A DNA stretch of 64,000 bases. Source: Clostridium estertheticum subsp. estertheticum. Lineage in GTDB: Bacteria > Bacillota > Clostridia > Clostridiales > Clostridiaceae. The position numbers and the translations under genes were made by a program. Each line of letters opens with the position of its first letter. Within the stretch, counting starts at the first letter, position 1. Positions 8,476-16,615 of the stretch are shown here, piece after piece. The stretch spans positions 611,001 to 675,000 of the forward strand of contig NZ_CP015756.1 of assembly GCF_001877035.1 (NCBI RefSeq), read 5' to 3'. Below the pieces are notes generated by a model that made no database searches, was not told the origin of the DNA, and was given only the letters and a program-made list of their open reading frames with translations.

Positions 8476-8671
8476 TTAATATATTTTGTTAATCATTGCA
8501 TTTGCAATTATTTTTAATCCTTTCTTCTCAAAAGCAAAAAGCCATCCTTCCTGAAGTTAAAAGTTCTGGTGTTTCTGGATTTGATAGAAACACTAAGAAG
8601 TTACCACCTTCACCAATAATTATTTTACCATTTTCACTTTCAACCAATGTTGTAACTTTTTTGTAACTCAT
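8476..8671 (-). pseudogene. Short frameshifted coding remnant, family not recognised
   Basis: On the minus strand an ATG at 8671 opens a 47-codon frame (MSYKKVTTLVESENGKIIIG, then GEGGNFLVFLSNPETPELLT) that stops at 8528. Skipping one A near 8545 continues the reading as WLFAFEKKGLKIIANAMINK and ends at 8476. The smooth continuation across a single-base slip suggests a degraded gene end. There is no convincing ribosome site, and I cannot name the family. Alternatively the first frame may be a real small protein. Confidence 0.4.
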
Positions 8672-8687
8672 TCTACATTGTTATCAT
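8650..8687 (+). promoter_or_regulatory. Possible activated promoter before the lipoprotein-TCS operon
   Basis: TTGTAAC occurs at 8650-8656 and again at 8661-8667, an 11-bp period direct repeat of the kind bound by OmpR-family regulators. A TATCAT -10-like hexamer lies at 8682-8687, so the repeats would cover the -35 region. It is suggestive only, and the repeat overlaps the decayed frame on the other strand. Confidence 0.3.
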
Positions 8688-8779
8688 GTATTCTTTTAAT
8701 TAAGCTAAAGCTAAAGAAATAGTATATGATATATAAATAGTAAATTAAATGATAGCAAAAAATGGAGGTTTACATATTT

Positions 8780-10036
8780 ATGATGAAATACAAAGCATGG
8801 ATAATGATTATATTTATTTCTATGGGAGTTGTTTTAGCTGGTTGTGGGAATGTTTCTGATGCAAATAACTTAACTAAGGCTCCACAAGCTGAAAGTATAA
8901 AGCAAGAAAAAATCAAGAAAGTCTTAGATGAAATTTTGCCTCCTGGCTCAGAATATGTGGTTCCTAAGAAATCAGAGCAAAAAAAGTCCATTTTTATAGA
9001 AGATATTAATAAAGATGGTAAACAAGAAACTGTAGTCTTATATATCGATATGAGAGAAAACAGGCAAGTTCATATATTAACTCTCAAAGAAAGTAACGAA
9101 ACTTGGAATAAAGTGTCTGATATAGCGACAGGTGACAACTACCTTGATCATTTTAACCTTGAAGATATAAACAATGATGGGAAAAAGGAAGTCATTATTG
9201 GTACTTCCATATCTGATTCTAAATCAAAAAAGCATTTAGATATATATGAATGGGAGGAAAAAGGGTTAGTAAAGAGAGTGAATCTCAGCTATGAAGATGT
9301 AGATATAGCTGATTATAATGATGATGGAAAACTTGATATTCTTATAATTAATGGCGAAATAAAAAAATCACAGTATGCGAAGATGTTTAGTTATGAAAAA
9401 GGAAAGTTACAATTACGTTCCATAGTGAAACTAGATTCTGATGCTTATCATGAGAATACTGTCAGTGGAAAACTAGCAGATGGAAGAAAAGCATTGTATA
9501 TTGACAGTGACCTTGGGGCTCATTCTATGCTGACAGAAATTGTTGCTTATGATAAAGGAAAATTAATTAAAGTGGGAAAGGAAAATGATCCGATTTTATT
9601 TAAAGCATACCCTCTTTACAGTAAGGATATTAACAATGATGGTATTATAGAAGTTGCAGGAATGTATATTCCTAAAGGGTTTGAAGAAGCAGCAATGGCT
9701 GAAATTCCTTTTATTCATGAATATGTGGATTATCGTATAGATGGTACAAAACAAACAATCCAGGAGAGATACGTGGATGGAGGACAGCATTTTTATATAA
9801 CAATCCCAGTTAAATGGGATCATAAGTTAACTATTAAGAGGATTGATAAAGGTGTTAGATTGATATCAAATACAGATAAAAAAATATTATTTGAAGTAAA
9901 GTGGACAAAAAAAGATTCCTATATTAGTTCTAAAGAAAAACTCGGTGAAACAAAGGATACAATCTTTTACAGCGATGTGAAAGAAGATGTTACTTTTTTA
10001 TATAATAATTTTCATTTGCTTAAGGATGATTTTTAG
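8780..10036 (+). CDS. Lipoprotein with FG-GAP/VCBS-like calcium-binding repeats
   Basis: The 418-residue exported lipoprotein has a signal peptide ending in the lipobox LAGC (MMKYKAWIMIIFISMGVVLAGC). At least four DxNxDG-type loops follow: DINKDGKQE, DINNDGKKE, DYNDDGKLD and DINNDGIIE. These are typical of beta-propeller FG-GAP/VCBS repeats that bind calcium. ATG 8780 is used because GGAGGT at 8764-8769 precedes it; an upstream in-frame ATG sits on that site. It is the first gene of an operon with a response regulator and kinase, so it may act as an accessory sensor or be a target of the TCS. The function is not known. Confidence 0.82.
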   Translation: MMKYKAWIMIIFISMGVVLAGCGNVSDANNLTKAPQAESIKQEKIKKVLDEILPPGSEYVVPKKSEQKKSIFIEDINKDGKQETVVLYIDMRENRQVHILTLKESNETWNKVSDIATGDNYLDHFNLEDINNDGKKEVIIGTSISDSKSKKHLDIYEWEEKGLVKRVNLSYEDVDIADYNDDGKLDILIINGEIKKSQYAKMFSYEKGKLQLRSIVKLDSDAYHENTVSGKLADGRKALYIDSDLGAHSMLTEIVAYDKGKLIKVGKENDPILFKAYPLYSKDINNDGIIEVAGMYIPKGFEEAAMAEIPFIHEYVDYRIDGTKQTIQERYVDGGQHFYITIPVKWDHKLTIKRIDKGVRLISNTDKKILFEVKWTKKDSYISSKEKLGETKDTIFYSDVKEDVTFLYNNFHLLKDDF

Positions 10037-10052
10037 TGGAGGTGAAATAAAT

Positions 10053-10739
10053 ATGCAAACAATTCTTATTGTTGAAGACGAGCTTTCAATACGTAGTTTT
10101 GTCAGCCTTAATTTAAAAAGAAAAGGATATGAGGTTATAGAAGCTCAGACAGGAGAAGAAGCACTAGTACTTTTTAAGGAGAAAAGAATTGATATCATAT
10201 TACTAGATTTAATGCTTCCTGGCATTGATGGATTTGAGGTTTGCCAGGAGGTTAGGATTATAAGTTCATCAGTTGGAATCATTATGCTTACGGCCCGAAC
10301 ACAGGAAAAAGATAAAGTCGATGGACTAATACTCGGAGCAGATGATTATTTGTCGAAGCCATTTAGTATGGTAGAGCTAGAGGCAAGAATTATATCCTTA
10401 TTACGCAGGATGAACAATGAAGCATATAAGAAGGAAAGTTCATTACTTAAATCGGGTCCATTTTCACTCCATTTAAATAATAAGAAAGTCTCATTATCAG
10501 GTGTAGAAATAAAAGTAACTCCAACCGAATATTCAGTTCTAAAATGTCTAATTAGTAATAAAAATCAAGTTTTTACAAGAGATAAGTTGTTAGATGTTGT
10601 ATGGGGCATAAACTATATGGGTGATGCAAAAGTGGTTGATGTTAATATCAGGCGAATACGAACAAAAATTGAATGTGATCCAAAAGCTCCGGAGTATTTA
10701 TGTACAGATTGGGGATACGGCTACTTATGGAAGGAGTAA
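10053..10739 (+). CDS. OmpR-family response regulator
   Basis: The 228-residue regulator has a receiver domain with D52 in LLDLMLPG, acidic residues E9-D10 and K102 in LSKPF, then a winged-helix domain ending in the usual WGYGYLW. GGAGGTGAAATAA precedes ATG 10053; the longer in-frame extension lies inside the lipoprotein gene and is rejected. It begins 16 bp after the lipoprotein stop and 4 bp before the kinase, so the three genes form one operon. It is clearly paralogous to the regulator at 60468-61157. Confidence 0.92.
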   Translation: MQTILIVEDELSIRSFVSLNLKRKGYEVIEAQTGEEALVLFKEKRIDIILLDLMLPGIDGFEVCQEVRIISSSVGIIMLTARTQEKDKVDGLILGADDYLSKPFSMVELEARIISLLRRMNNEAYKKESSLLKSGPFSLHLNNKKVSLSGVEIKVTPTEYSVLKCLISNKNQVFTRDKLLDVVWGINYMGDAKVVDVNIRRIRTKIECDPKAPEYLCTDWGYGYLWKE

Positions 10740-10743
10740 AACA

Positions 10744-12129
10744 ATGAAGCAAAAAATTATTGCCTATTTCATGATCATTATTTTTCTTACCTTAAGCCTT
10801 GTTATGTCTGGATTTGGCGTGGCGGCTACATATTATTATTACCAGAGTATTGCTAATACATTTCAGCAGCAAGCAGAGAGTGTGAGTCCAGTGTGGACAA
10901 GAGGAACTGATTTTTCCAGTATTAAATTAAGGGACTATAGCGATGATATTATTAAACAATATGAGGTTAAAGGATCTCAGCTGCAACTATTAAAAAGGGA
11001 TGGCAAACTAATTCAATCCTCAACAGGTTTTAATGAAGGTACGACTTACTACGTTGATCCTTCTGTACTGTCCCTAAAAACCACTTACAAAACTGAAAAA
11101 AATAAATATTCAGGTGAGAAAATTATGGCTGTTTATACTCCACTTATCTTTGAAGGCCAGACGGTTGGTGTTTTACGATATGTGGTATCACTTACAAAAA
11201 TTGATAGTTTAATTATGCATCTTATAGGCATTGGGATAATTATTTGTGTTGTTGTTGCTGTTATTGTTTTGCTTGTCAGTTTAAAGCTTGGAAATTCCAT
11301 AGTAAGGCCATTAAATGATATTATTGAGTTCACACAAAAAATGCCAGAGGATAAATATAGGAAAAGGATAAAAGAAATTTATCCGAATGAGCTTGGAGAA
11401 ATGGCGAAAATGCTTAATTACATGGCAGATGAAATATTAAAAATGGACAGACTAAAGAGTGATTTTATATCTTCTGTAACACATGAACTAAGAACACCCC
11501 TAACTGGCATCAAGGGCTGGATTGAAACAATTCAAGCACCTCATGATTTGTCTGATGAGGAACTTAAATTTGGGTTAGGAATTATCAGTGATGAATCGGA
11601 GAGACTTATCGTTTTAGTAGAGGATCTTCTAGATTTTTCAAAATACCAATCTAATCGGATAGAGTTAGTTACATCATCAGTTAAGGTGGACAAAATCATT
11701 AATGAGGTAATATTTACGCTTAAGCAAAAGTCAGAAAAAAAAGGTATACGTTTAGTGGCGAATACAATTCCTGTAACTATTACAGCAGATGGTAACAAGC
11801 TAAAACAAGTTGTTTTTAATATACTAGATAATGCTATAAATTTTTCATATAAAGACAGCGCTATTAATATTATACAAACAATTAACCAGGATTCTGTTTT
11901 AATTCAAATAATAAATATAGGAATTGGAATTAAGAAAGAGAACCTGGAACATATCATGGAATCCTTTTATAAAATTGATCCTAAATCTGTTGGTACAGGT
12001 CTTGGACTAGCGATTTCTAGAAGCATTGTTGATAATCATGGTGGAACTCTTCAAATTGAAAGTGAGTATGGTAAAGGTACAACTGTTAACATCTCATTGC
12101 CCTTAGAGGGGGTAGGTATACTACATTAG
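10744..12129 (+). CDS. Sensor histidine kinase with HAMP domain
   Basis: The 461-residue kinase has membrane helices at about 6-28 and 152-175 around an extracytoplasmic sensor region of about 125 residues. A HAMP linker follows (SIVRPLNDIIEFTQ), then the phosphoacceptor box SSVTHELRTPLTGIKGW and an ATPase domain with N-box NILDNAINFS and the G-box GTGLGLAISRSI. ATG 10744 follows the AAGGAG at the end of the regulator gene. It has the same length (461) and layout as the kinase at 61162-62547, so these two TCSs are likely duplicates. It probably pairs with the regulator just upstream. Confidence 0.92.
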   Translation: MKQKIIAYFMIIIFLTLSLVMSGFGVAATYYYYQSIANTFQQQAESVSPVWTRGTDFSSIKLRDYSDDIIKQYEVKGSQLQLLKRDGKLIQSSTGFNEGTTYYVDPSVLSLKTTYKTEKNKYSGEKIMAVYTPLIFEGQTVGVLRYVVSLTKIDSLIMHLIGIGIIICVVVAVIVLLVSLKLGNSIVRPLNDIIEFTQKMPEDKYRKRIKEIYPNELGEMAKMLNYMADEILKMDRLKSDFISSVTHELRTPLTGIKGWIETIQAPHDLSDEELKFGLGIISDESERLIVLVEDLLDFSKYQSNRIELVTSSVKVDKIINEVIFTLKQKSEKKGIRLVANTIPVTITADGNKLKQVVFNILDNAINFSYKDSAINIIQTINQDSVLIQIINIGIGIKKENLEHIMESFYKIDPKSVGTGLGLAISRSIVDNHGGTLQIESEYGKGTTVNISLPLEGVGILH

Positions 12130-12174
12130 GCTTCGGGGTAGTATATATATTACATTAACAATGGGGGTATTAGC

Positions 12175-13326
12175 TTGAAGAAAAAGCGGCGTAGAAAATT
12201 CAATAAAAAAATAGCAATCAAAAATTTATTAGTACTACTTATTTGCATAAGTTTATCCTTAATTACTATAAAAACTATTTCATCATCATTCAAAAAGCCC
12301 AATGAAAATCATAATACTAATAATGTTATAAAACCTGCCGTTTCTCCGAAAGTAGAAAACACAAACACAGAAGTATTGCTATCTGCAGTAGGGGACTGTA
12401 CCATAGGCACTGATAGTAAATTTAATTATGCTAGTAGTCTTCCGGCGATGGCGCAGAATCAAAACAATGGGTTTGCCTATTATTTTAAAAATGTACGTAG
12501 TATCCTTAGTAAGGATGATGTCACAATAGCTAATTTAGAAACAACCTTTACAGATTCTAATGACAAAGCAGATAAACAGTTTAATTTCAAAGCCAGTAGC
12601 GATTATGCTAAAAGTTTAACACTTGGTTCAATAGAAGGTGTAAATATTTCTAATAATCATATATATGATTATAAAGAAAAAGGGTTTCTTGATACAAAAA
12701 ATGCCCTAGAAAAAGAAAAAGTTAATTATTTTGGAGAAGGATCTAAATGGACTACAAAAATAAAAGGACAGTCCTTTGGATTTTTAGGTTATAGAGGGTG
12801 GTCTTTAGATAAAAGGTTTCTTGATAAATTAAAAGAGGATATATCACAATTAAAAAAGACTAACTCAGTTGTAATTATAAACTTCCACTGGGGAGCCGAA
12901 AATGCGTATTATCCAGTAGCTGCACAAAAGGACCTTGCTCACTTTGCTATAGATAACGGTGCAGATATAATACTTGGACATCACCCCCACGTAATTGAAG
13001 GCATTGAACAATATAAAAATAAAATTATCGCCTATAGTTTAGGAAATTTCTGTTTTGGTGGTAACTCTAATCCAAGTGATAAAACAACTTTTATTTTTCA
13101 AAGTAATTTAAAGTTTGTAAATAATAATTTAACATCTATTGGTGTACGAGTTATTCCTTGTAGTATATCTTCAGTAAATTATACTAATGATTATTGTCCG
13201 ACTCTTCTCGCTAGTAATGCTAAGGTAAACTTATTAAGTAACTTAAATAGACTTTCTGATAATGCAGGCTTCGAAATAAGTGATAAGTTCTTTTATATAA
13301 ATACTAAAAAAACATCTATAAATTAA
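12175..13326 (+). CDS. CapA-family metallophosphoesterase-like protein, membrane-anchored
   Basis: The 383-residue protein has a basic N-terminus and one signal-anchor helix (about 17-35). A CapA/PgsA-type phosphoesterase domain follows, with metal-site motifs SAVGDCTIG, NLETTF, ISNNHIYDY, NFHWGAE and GHHPHVIEG. Family members take part in poly-gamma-glutamate or capsule synthesis, but no pgsB/C genes are nearby, so that role is not supported here. The start is TTG 12175 behind GGGGGT. It follows the TCS by 45 bp and may be transcribed with it. A strong terminator follows. Confidence 0.82.
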   Translation: MKKKRRRKFNKKIAIKNLLVLLICISLSLITIKTISSSFKKPNENHNTNNVIKPAVSPKVENTNTEVLLSAVGDCTIGTDSKFNYASSLPAMAQNQNNGFAYYFKNVRSILSKDDVTIANLETTFTDSNDKADKQFNFKASSDYAKSLTLGSIEGVNISNNHIYDYKEKGFLDTKNALEKEKVNYFGEGSKWTTKIKGQSFGFLGYRGWSLDKRFLDKLKEDISQLKKTNSVVIINFHWGAENAYYPVAAQKDLAHFAIDNGADIILGHHPHVIEGIEQYKNKIIAYSLGNFCFGGNSNPSDKTTFIFQSNLKFVNNNLTSIGVRVIPCSISSVNYTNDYCPTLLASNAKVNLLSNLNRLSDNAGFEISDKFFYINTKKTSIN

Positions 13327-13343
13327 TATAGATGCTTTTTTTT
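13313..13343. terminator. Bidirectional terminator between CapA-like gene and mmuM
   Basis: CATCTATA (13313-13320) pairs with TATAGATG (13327-13334). A-rich and T-rich tracts flank it on both sides, so it can stop both converging transcription units. Confidence 0.85.
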
Positions 13344-13377
13344 ATATATTCTTAAATGATGAGTAGGTGCTGTTAAT

Positions 13378-14313
13378 TTATTTTCGAGCCCATGTAGCAA
13401 TAGCTTTAATATCGTCGGGAGTTGTTCGACAGCAACCACCAATTAGCTGAGCGCCTTTGTCAAACCAGCCTTTGGCACTACGACTATAAATTTCACTAGA
13501 GGAATTACCATGCCAAGTTTTAGAGCAGGCATCATATTCTTCTCCTGAGTTTGGATAAACTACTATAGGTTTTTTACAATTGTTTTTGATTTCTTCAATC
13601 AACGATTGTATATGATCAGGTGCGCTGCAATTTATTCCTATGGCAGCCACTTGAGTAAAGGAATCTAAATATTTGGCACAATCAGAAATTAATGTACCAT
13701 CGCTTATCTGAAAATCATTTTTAGCACTAAAGCTCATCCAACAATATACATTGGGAAATTCTTTAAGTAGTTTAGTAATAGCTTTAGCTTCTATAAGACT
13801 AGGTATTGTTTCACAAGCAAGAATATCTACACCTGCATCTACTAAGATTTTTACTCTTGGTCTATGAAATTCAATTAGTTCTTCTTCACCAATTTTATAA
13901 TCTCCAAGGTATTCAGAACCATCTGCAAGATAAGCACCGTAGGGGCCTACAGAGCCTGCAACTAAGGGAATTGGTCTATTTATTCTATGTAGTGGATTCT
14001 TCCAAAAATCATCCCTAGCTTTTATAGCAATAGTAGCAGATTTCTTAATAAGGGATATTGCTTCGAGTTTAGTGAAACCTTTTTCTACATATCCTTCAAT
14101 AGTAGCTTGATAACTTGAGGTAATTGCACAGTCAGCTCCAGAAGCGAAATAGTCATAGTGTACTTTCTCTATTATTTCAGGATTCTGAGCAAGTATTTTT
14201 GCTGACCAGAGAGAATCATTAATGTCGCACCCTAATCGTTCAAGTTCTGTAGCTAAGGCACCGTCTAAAATAATTAATGGAAAATCTTTTAAAATATTGG
14301 TTATTGGATTCAT
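13378..14313 (-). CDS. mmuM: Homocysteine S-methyltransferase
   Basis: The 311-residue enzyme transfers a methyl group from S-methylmethionine (or SAM) to homocysteine to make methionine. Zinc-binding cysteines are visible as GINCSAP and GGCCRTTPDDI near the C-terminus, and the N-terminal LDGALATELERLG is the family signature. Its length equals that of E. coli MmuM. It lies 31 bp behind the amino-acid permease gene on the same strand with its own AAGGAGAG site, giving the familiar mmuP-mmuM operon. It therefore probably salvages imported S-methylmethionine. Confidence 0.92.
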   Translation of the reverse strand: MNPITNILKDFPLIILDGALATELERLGCDINDSLWSAKILAQNPEIIEKVHYDYFASGADCAITSSYQATIEGYVEKGFTKLEAISLIKKSATIAIKARDDFWKNPLHRINRPIPLVAGSVGPYGAYLADGSEYLGDYKIGEEELIEFHRPRVKILVDAGVDILACETIPSLIEAKAITKLLKEFPNVYCWMSFSAKNDFQISDGTLISDCAKYLDSFTQVAAIGINCSAPDHIQSLIEEIKNNCKKPIVVYPNSGEEYDACSKTWHGNSSSEIYSRSAKGWFDKGAQLIGGCCRTTPDDIKAIATWARK

Positions 14314-14344
14314 AATAACTCTCCTTCTTTTTATAGATTAATTT

Positions 14345-15853
14345 TTATTCCGTTTCTTGATATTCTTTATGTTCAAAATCACATTCCATAAGAGGAACTA
14401 TCTTGGTTTTCTTTATAAACTTATAACCAAAATAGAAAATTGCAAATAATGGAATAGTCATATAATTTGTTATAAAACTAAACCAATCGAATTTGGGTTC
14501 TTGAAATATCCATATGTTTGAGCCAAATATAACAATAGTACAAAGTATCATAGCCATAATTGGGCCGAATGGGAACCACTTAGCTCGATACTTTAAATCT
14601 TCAAGTTTTCTTCCTTGTGCAATATATGCTTTTCTGAATCTGTAGTGGCATATGGCTATACCTAACCATGCAAAGAAAGCTGTAATACCAGAAATGTTAA
14701 CTAGTGCATAGTATATTTTACCATCACCAACGAGAGATGCAAAAAAAGCTGAACAAGCAACAAGAGTTGTAAGGTAAAGTGCATTCATTGGAACACCCCT
14801 CTTATTTACTTTCCCAAAAAGTTTAGGTGCCTTTCCTTCCTTTGCCATTGAATAAAGCATACGTGATGAAGCATATAATCCAGAGTTTCCTGCTGAAAGC
14901 ACAGCTGTAAGAATAACTGCATTCATAAGGCTTGCAGCAAATGCTAAGCCTGACCTTTCAAACACCATAGTGAAAGGACTAAATGCTATTTGGTCTGTAC
15001 CACTTTTTAAAAGGTTTGGATCATTAAAAGGAACTAGGAACCCAATTACTATTATTGCACCAAGATAAAATAAAAGGATACGCCAGAATACCATCTTGAT
15101 GGCTTTTGGAACATTAACTTGTGGATTTTCACACTCACCTGCAGCAAGGCCTACAAGTTCAGTACCAGAGAAAGAAAAGCCTGCGAGTAGAAATACATTT
15201 ACCATCCCGAATATGCCGCCTATGAAGGGGCCCTTATTGCCATTAACATCAGATAGTGTAAAGTTAGAGAAACCTGGCGAGTGTCCACCCATTATACCAA
15301 ATATCATTAGAGTACCTACTATTATGAATGCAATTATTGTAATAACTTTAATACTGGAAAACCAATATTCACCTTCTCCATAGGCTCTTGCTGATGTAAG
15401 ATTAAGTATAAATAGAACAACTAAGAATAATATACTCCACAAAGTTGCATTAGTACTCGGAAGCCAGAACTTTATAATTATGGATCCTGCCACTAATTCA
15501 CAAGCAACGCATGTGGCCCAGCAAAACCAATAATTCCAACCTAAAGCAAATCCAAATGCAGGATCTACAAACCTTGTAGCATATGTTTCAAAGGAACCCG
15601 AAACTGGTAATAGTGTTGCCATCTCTCCAAGAGATGTCATTAAAAAATATACTAAAATACCCATAACACAATATGCGACAATTGCGCCACCTGGACCCGC
15701 TTTGCTTATCGTGCCACCACTAAGTAAAAATAGCCCAGTACCAATTGCACCACCAATTGCAATCATATTTAAATGCCTGGCTTGTAAACTCCTTTTGAGT
15801 TCACCATGGTGCTCCACTTCATTCTCTGTCTTTATTTCGACTTTTGTGCTCAT
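14345..15853 (-). CDS. mmuP: Amino acid permease, probable S-methylmethionine permease
   Basis: The 502-residue transporter has 12 predicted helices of the APC/AAT superfamily, with the signature RHLNMIAIGGAIGTGLFLLSG at residues 26-46 and GFSFSGTELVGLAAGE in helix 6. The family includes LysP, GabP and MmuP, and sequence alone cannot tell them apart. The neighbouring homocysteine methyltransferase points to S-methylmethionine. AGGAGG precedes the ATG by 7 nt. I looked for an S-box or T-box leader upstream and found none. Confidence 0.78.
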   Translation of the reverse strand: MSTKVEIKTENEVEHHGELKRSLQARHLNMIAIGGAIGTGLFLLSGGTISKAGPGGAIVAYCVMGILVYFLMTSLGEMATLLPVSGSFETYATRFVDPAFGFALGWNYWFCWATCVACELVAGSIIIKFWLPSTNATLWSILFLVVLFILNLTSARAYGEGEYWFSSIKVITIIAFIIVGTLMIFGIMGGHSPGFSNFTLSDVNGNKGPFIGGIFGMVNVFLLAGFSFSGTELVGLAAGECENPQVNVPKAIKMVFWRILLFYLGAIIVIGFLVPFNDPNLLKSGTDQIAFSPFTMVFERSGLAFAASLMNAVILTAVLSAGNSGLYASSRMLYSMAKEGKAPKLFGKVNKRGVPMNALYLTTLVACSAFFASLVGDGKIYYALVNISGITAFFAWLGIAICHYRFRKAYIAQGRKLEDLKYRAKWFPFGPIMAMILCTIVIFGSNIWIFQEPKFDWFSFITNYMTIPLFAIFYFGYKFIKKTKIVPLMECDFEHKEYQETE

Positions 15854-15871
15854 TTGAAACCTCCTTGTTTT

Positions 15872-15896
15872 AAATGTTTATAAATTCTGAACATTT
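15872..15896. promoter_or_regulatory. Inverted repeat before mmuP
   Basis: AAATGTT (15872-15878) and AACATTT (15890-15896) form a 7-bp inverted repeat with an 11-bp spacer just upstream of the mmuP ribosome site. It could be an operator or a leader hairpin; no regulator is obvious nearby. Confidence 0.35.
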
Positions 15897-16060
15897 AACT
15901 ATACTGATAAGTTTACCATTAATATGTAATGATGCAATACATATAATGCATATATGCTTAATACTTTTAAAAAAAATAATATATGATTCATAAAATAGCT
16001 TGTCCAATATATTAGCGAATCATGTAATGAAGTTAGATATAGTTGTCGTAATTTATAGAA

Positions 16061-16098
16061 ATATAGCTAGGTGATAAATATTTATCACCTAGCTATAT
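16061..16098. terminator. Perfect 38-bp palindrome, terminator-like
   Basis: The two 19-bp halves, 16061-16079 and 16080-16098, are exact reverse complements, with AGCTAGGTGATAA as the GC-richer core. It lies 5 bp beyond the stop of the minus-strand stefin-like gene and upstream of mmuP transcription. It most likely acts as a terminator for the stefin-like gene, but having no loop and perfect symmetry is unusual. Confidence 0.65.
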
Positions 16099-16103
16099 TT
16101 TAT

Positions 16104-16370
16104 TTATACTATTGTCTCAATATTAACGAGCTTAGGTTCAGTACCAGAAGGTGTTGCAGAAACATATATTTTTACTAGTCCAGTTTTAGGTGGTAATGTT
16201 ACAGTAGTAGACTTAGCTATAAATACATAGTTAACTCCATTTACAACTTGAGTAGCAACTACTATAGGTTCAAAAGTAGAACCTACGAAGCCTTTTAGAG
16301 CAATACCAAGTACTTTTTTATTTTCTTTACTAACAGGTTCTTGAATTGTCCATCCCCCACAAACTTTCAT
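16104..16370 (-). CDS. Stefin/cystatin-like small protein
   Basis: This 88-residue protein has no signal peptide. Its layout matches eukaryotic type 1 cystatins (stefins). It has an N-terminal glycine pair (MKVCGGW, residues 5-6) and the QVVNGVNY segment at 41-48, which fits the cystatin QxVxG motif and the QVVAGTNY found in stefins. A beta-strand GLVKIYVSATPSGTEPKL (64-81) corresponds to the stefin HLKVFKSLPGQNEDL strand and second hairpin. Known cystatins block papain-like cysteine proteases, so an intracellular protease-inhibitor role is inferred. AAGGAGGG precedes the ATG by 6 nt, so it is a real gene. It is transcribed alone and has its own palindromic terminator. Confidence 0.7.
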   Translation of the reverse strand: MKVCGGWTIQEPVSKENKKVLGIALKGFVGSTFEPIVVATQVVNGVNYVFIAKSTTVTLPPKTGLVKIYVSATPSGTEPKLVNIETIV

Positions 16371-16510
16371 CTCATTCCCTCCTTATTATTTTACTTGAAT
16401 GTACCTAAATAATTATATATCTTTGATAGGTTTTCTATATACAAACAATATATGGATTTTGTTGTTTAAGTGTGATTGGATAAAATTAAAAATACTTACT
16501 TTATAATACA

Positions 16511-16585
16511 ATATTAAACGATATTAAACGATATATAAAGTATATTTCAAATCCTTATAAAATCCTTATAATTGCTTGGTATTAT
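16511..16585 (+). promoter_or_regulatory. Promoter with two sets of direct repeats before the ABC operon
   Basis: ATATTAAACG occurs twice in tandem (16511-16530). ATCCTTATAA recurs with an 11-bp period (16551 and 16562), followed by an extended -10 TGGTATTAT at 16577-16585. There is no -35 consensus, and the repeats lie where an OmpR-family activator would bind. The operon has no TCS beside it, so the regulator at 1054-1713, which follows a paralogous transporter, is a candidate. Confidence 0.4.
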
Positions 16586-16615
16586 AAAACTATAGTAAAG
16601 GAAAGGGTGATAAAT

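Noticed and set aside
15854-16060. S-box (SAM) riboswitch before mmuP
   Set aside because: None of the conserved S-box elements is visible; only a short inverted repeat is present.
16511-16530. Tandem ATATTAAACG repeats as a CRISPR or satellite
   Set aside because: There are only two units without spacers; a regulator site is more likely.
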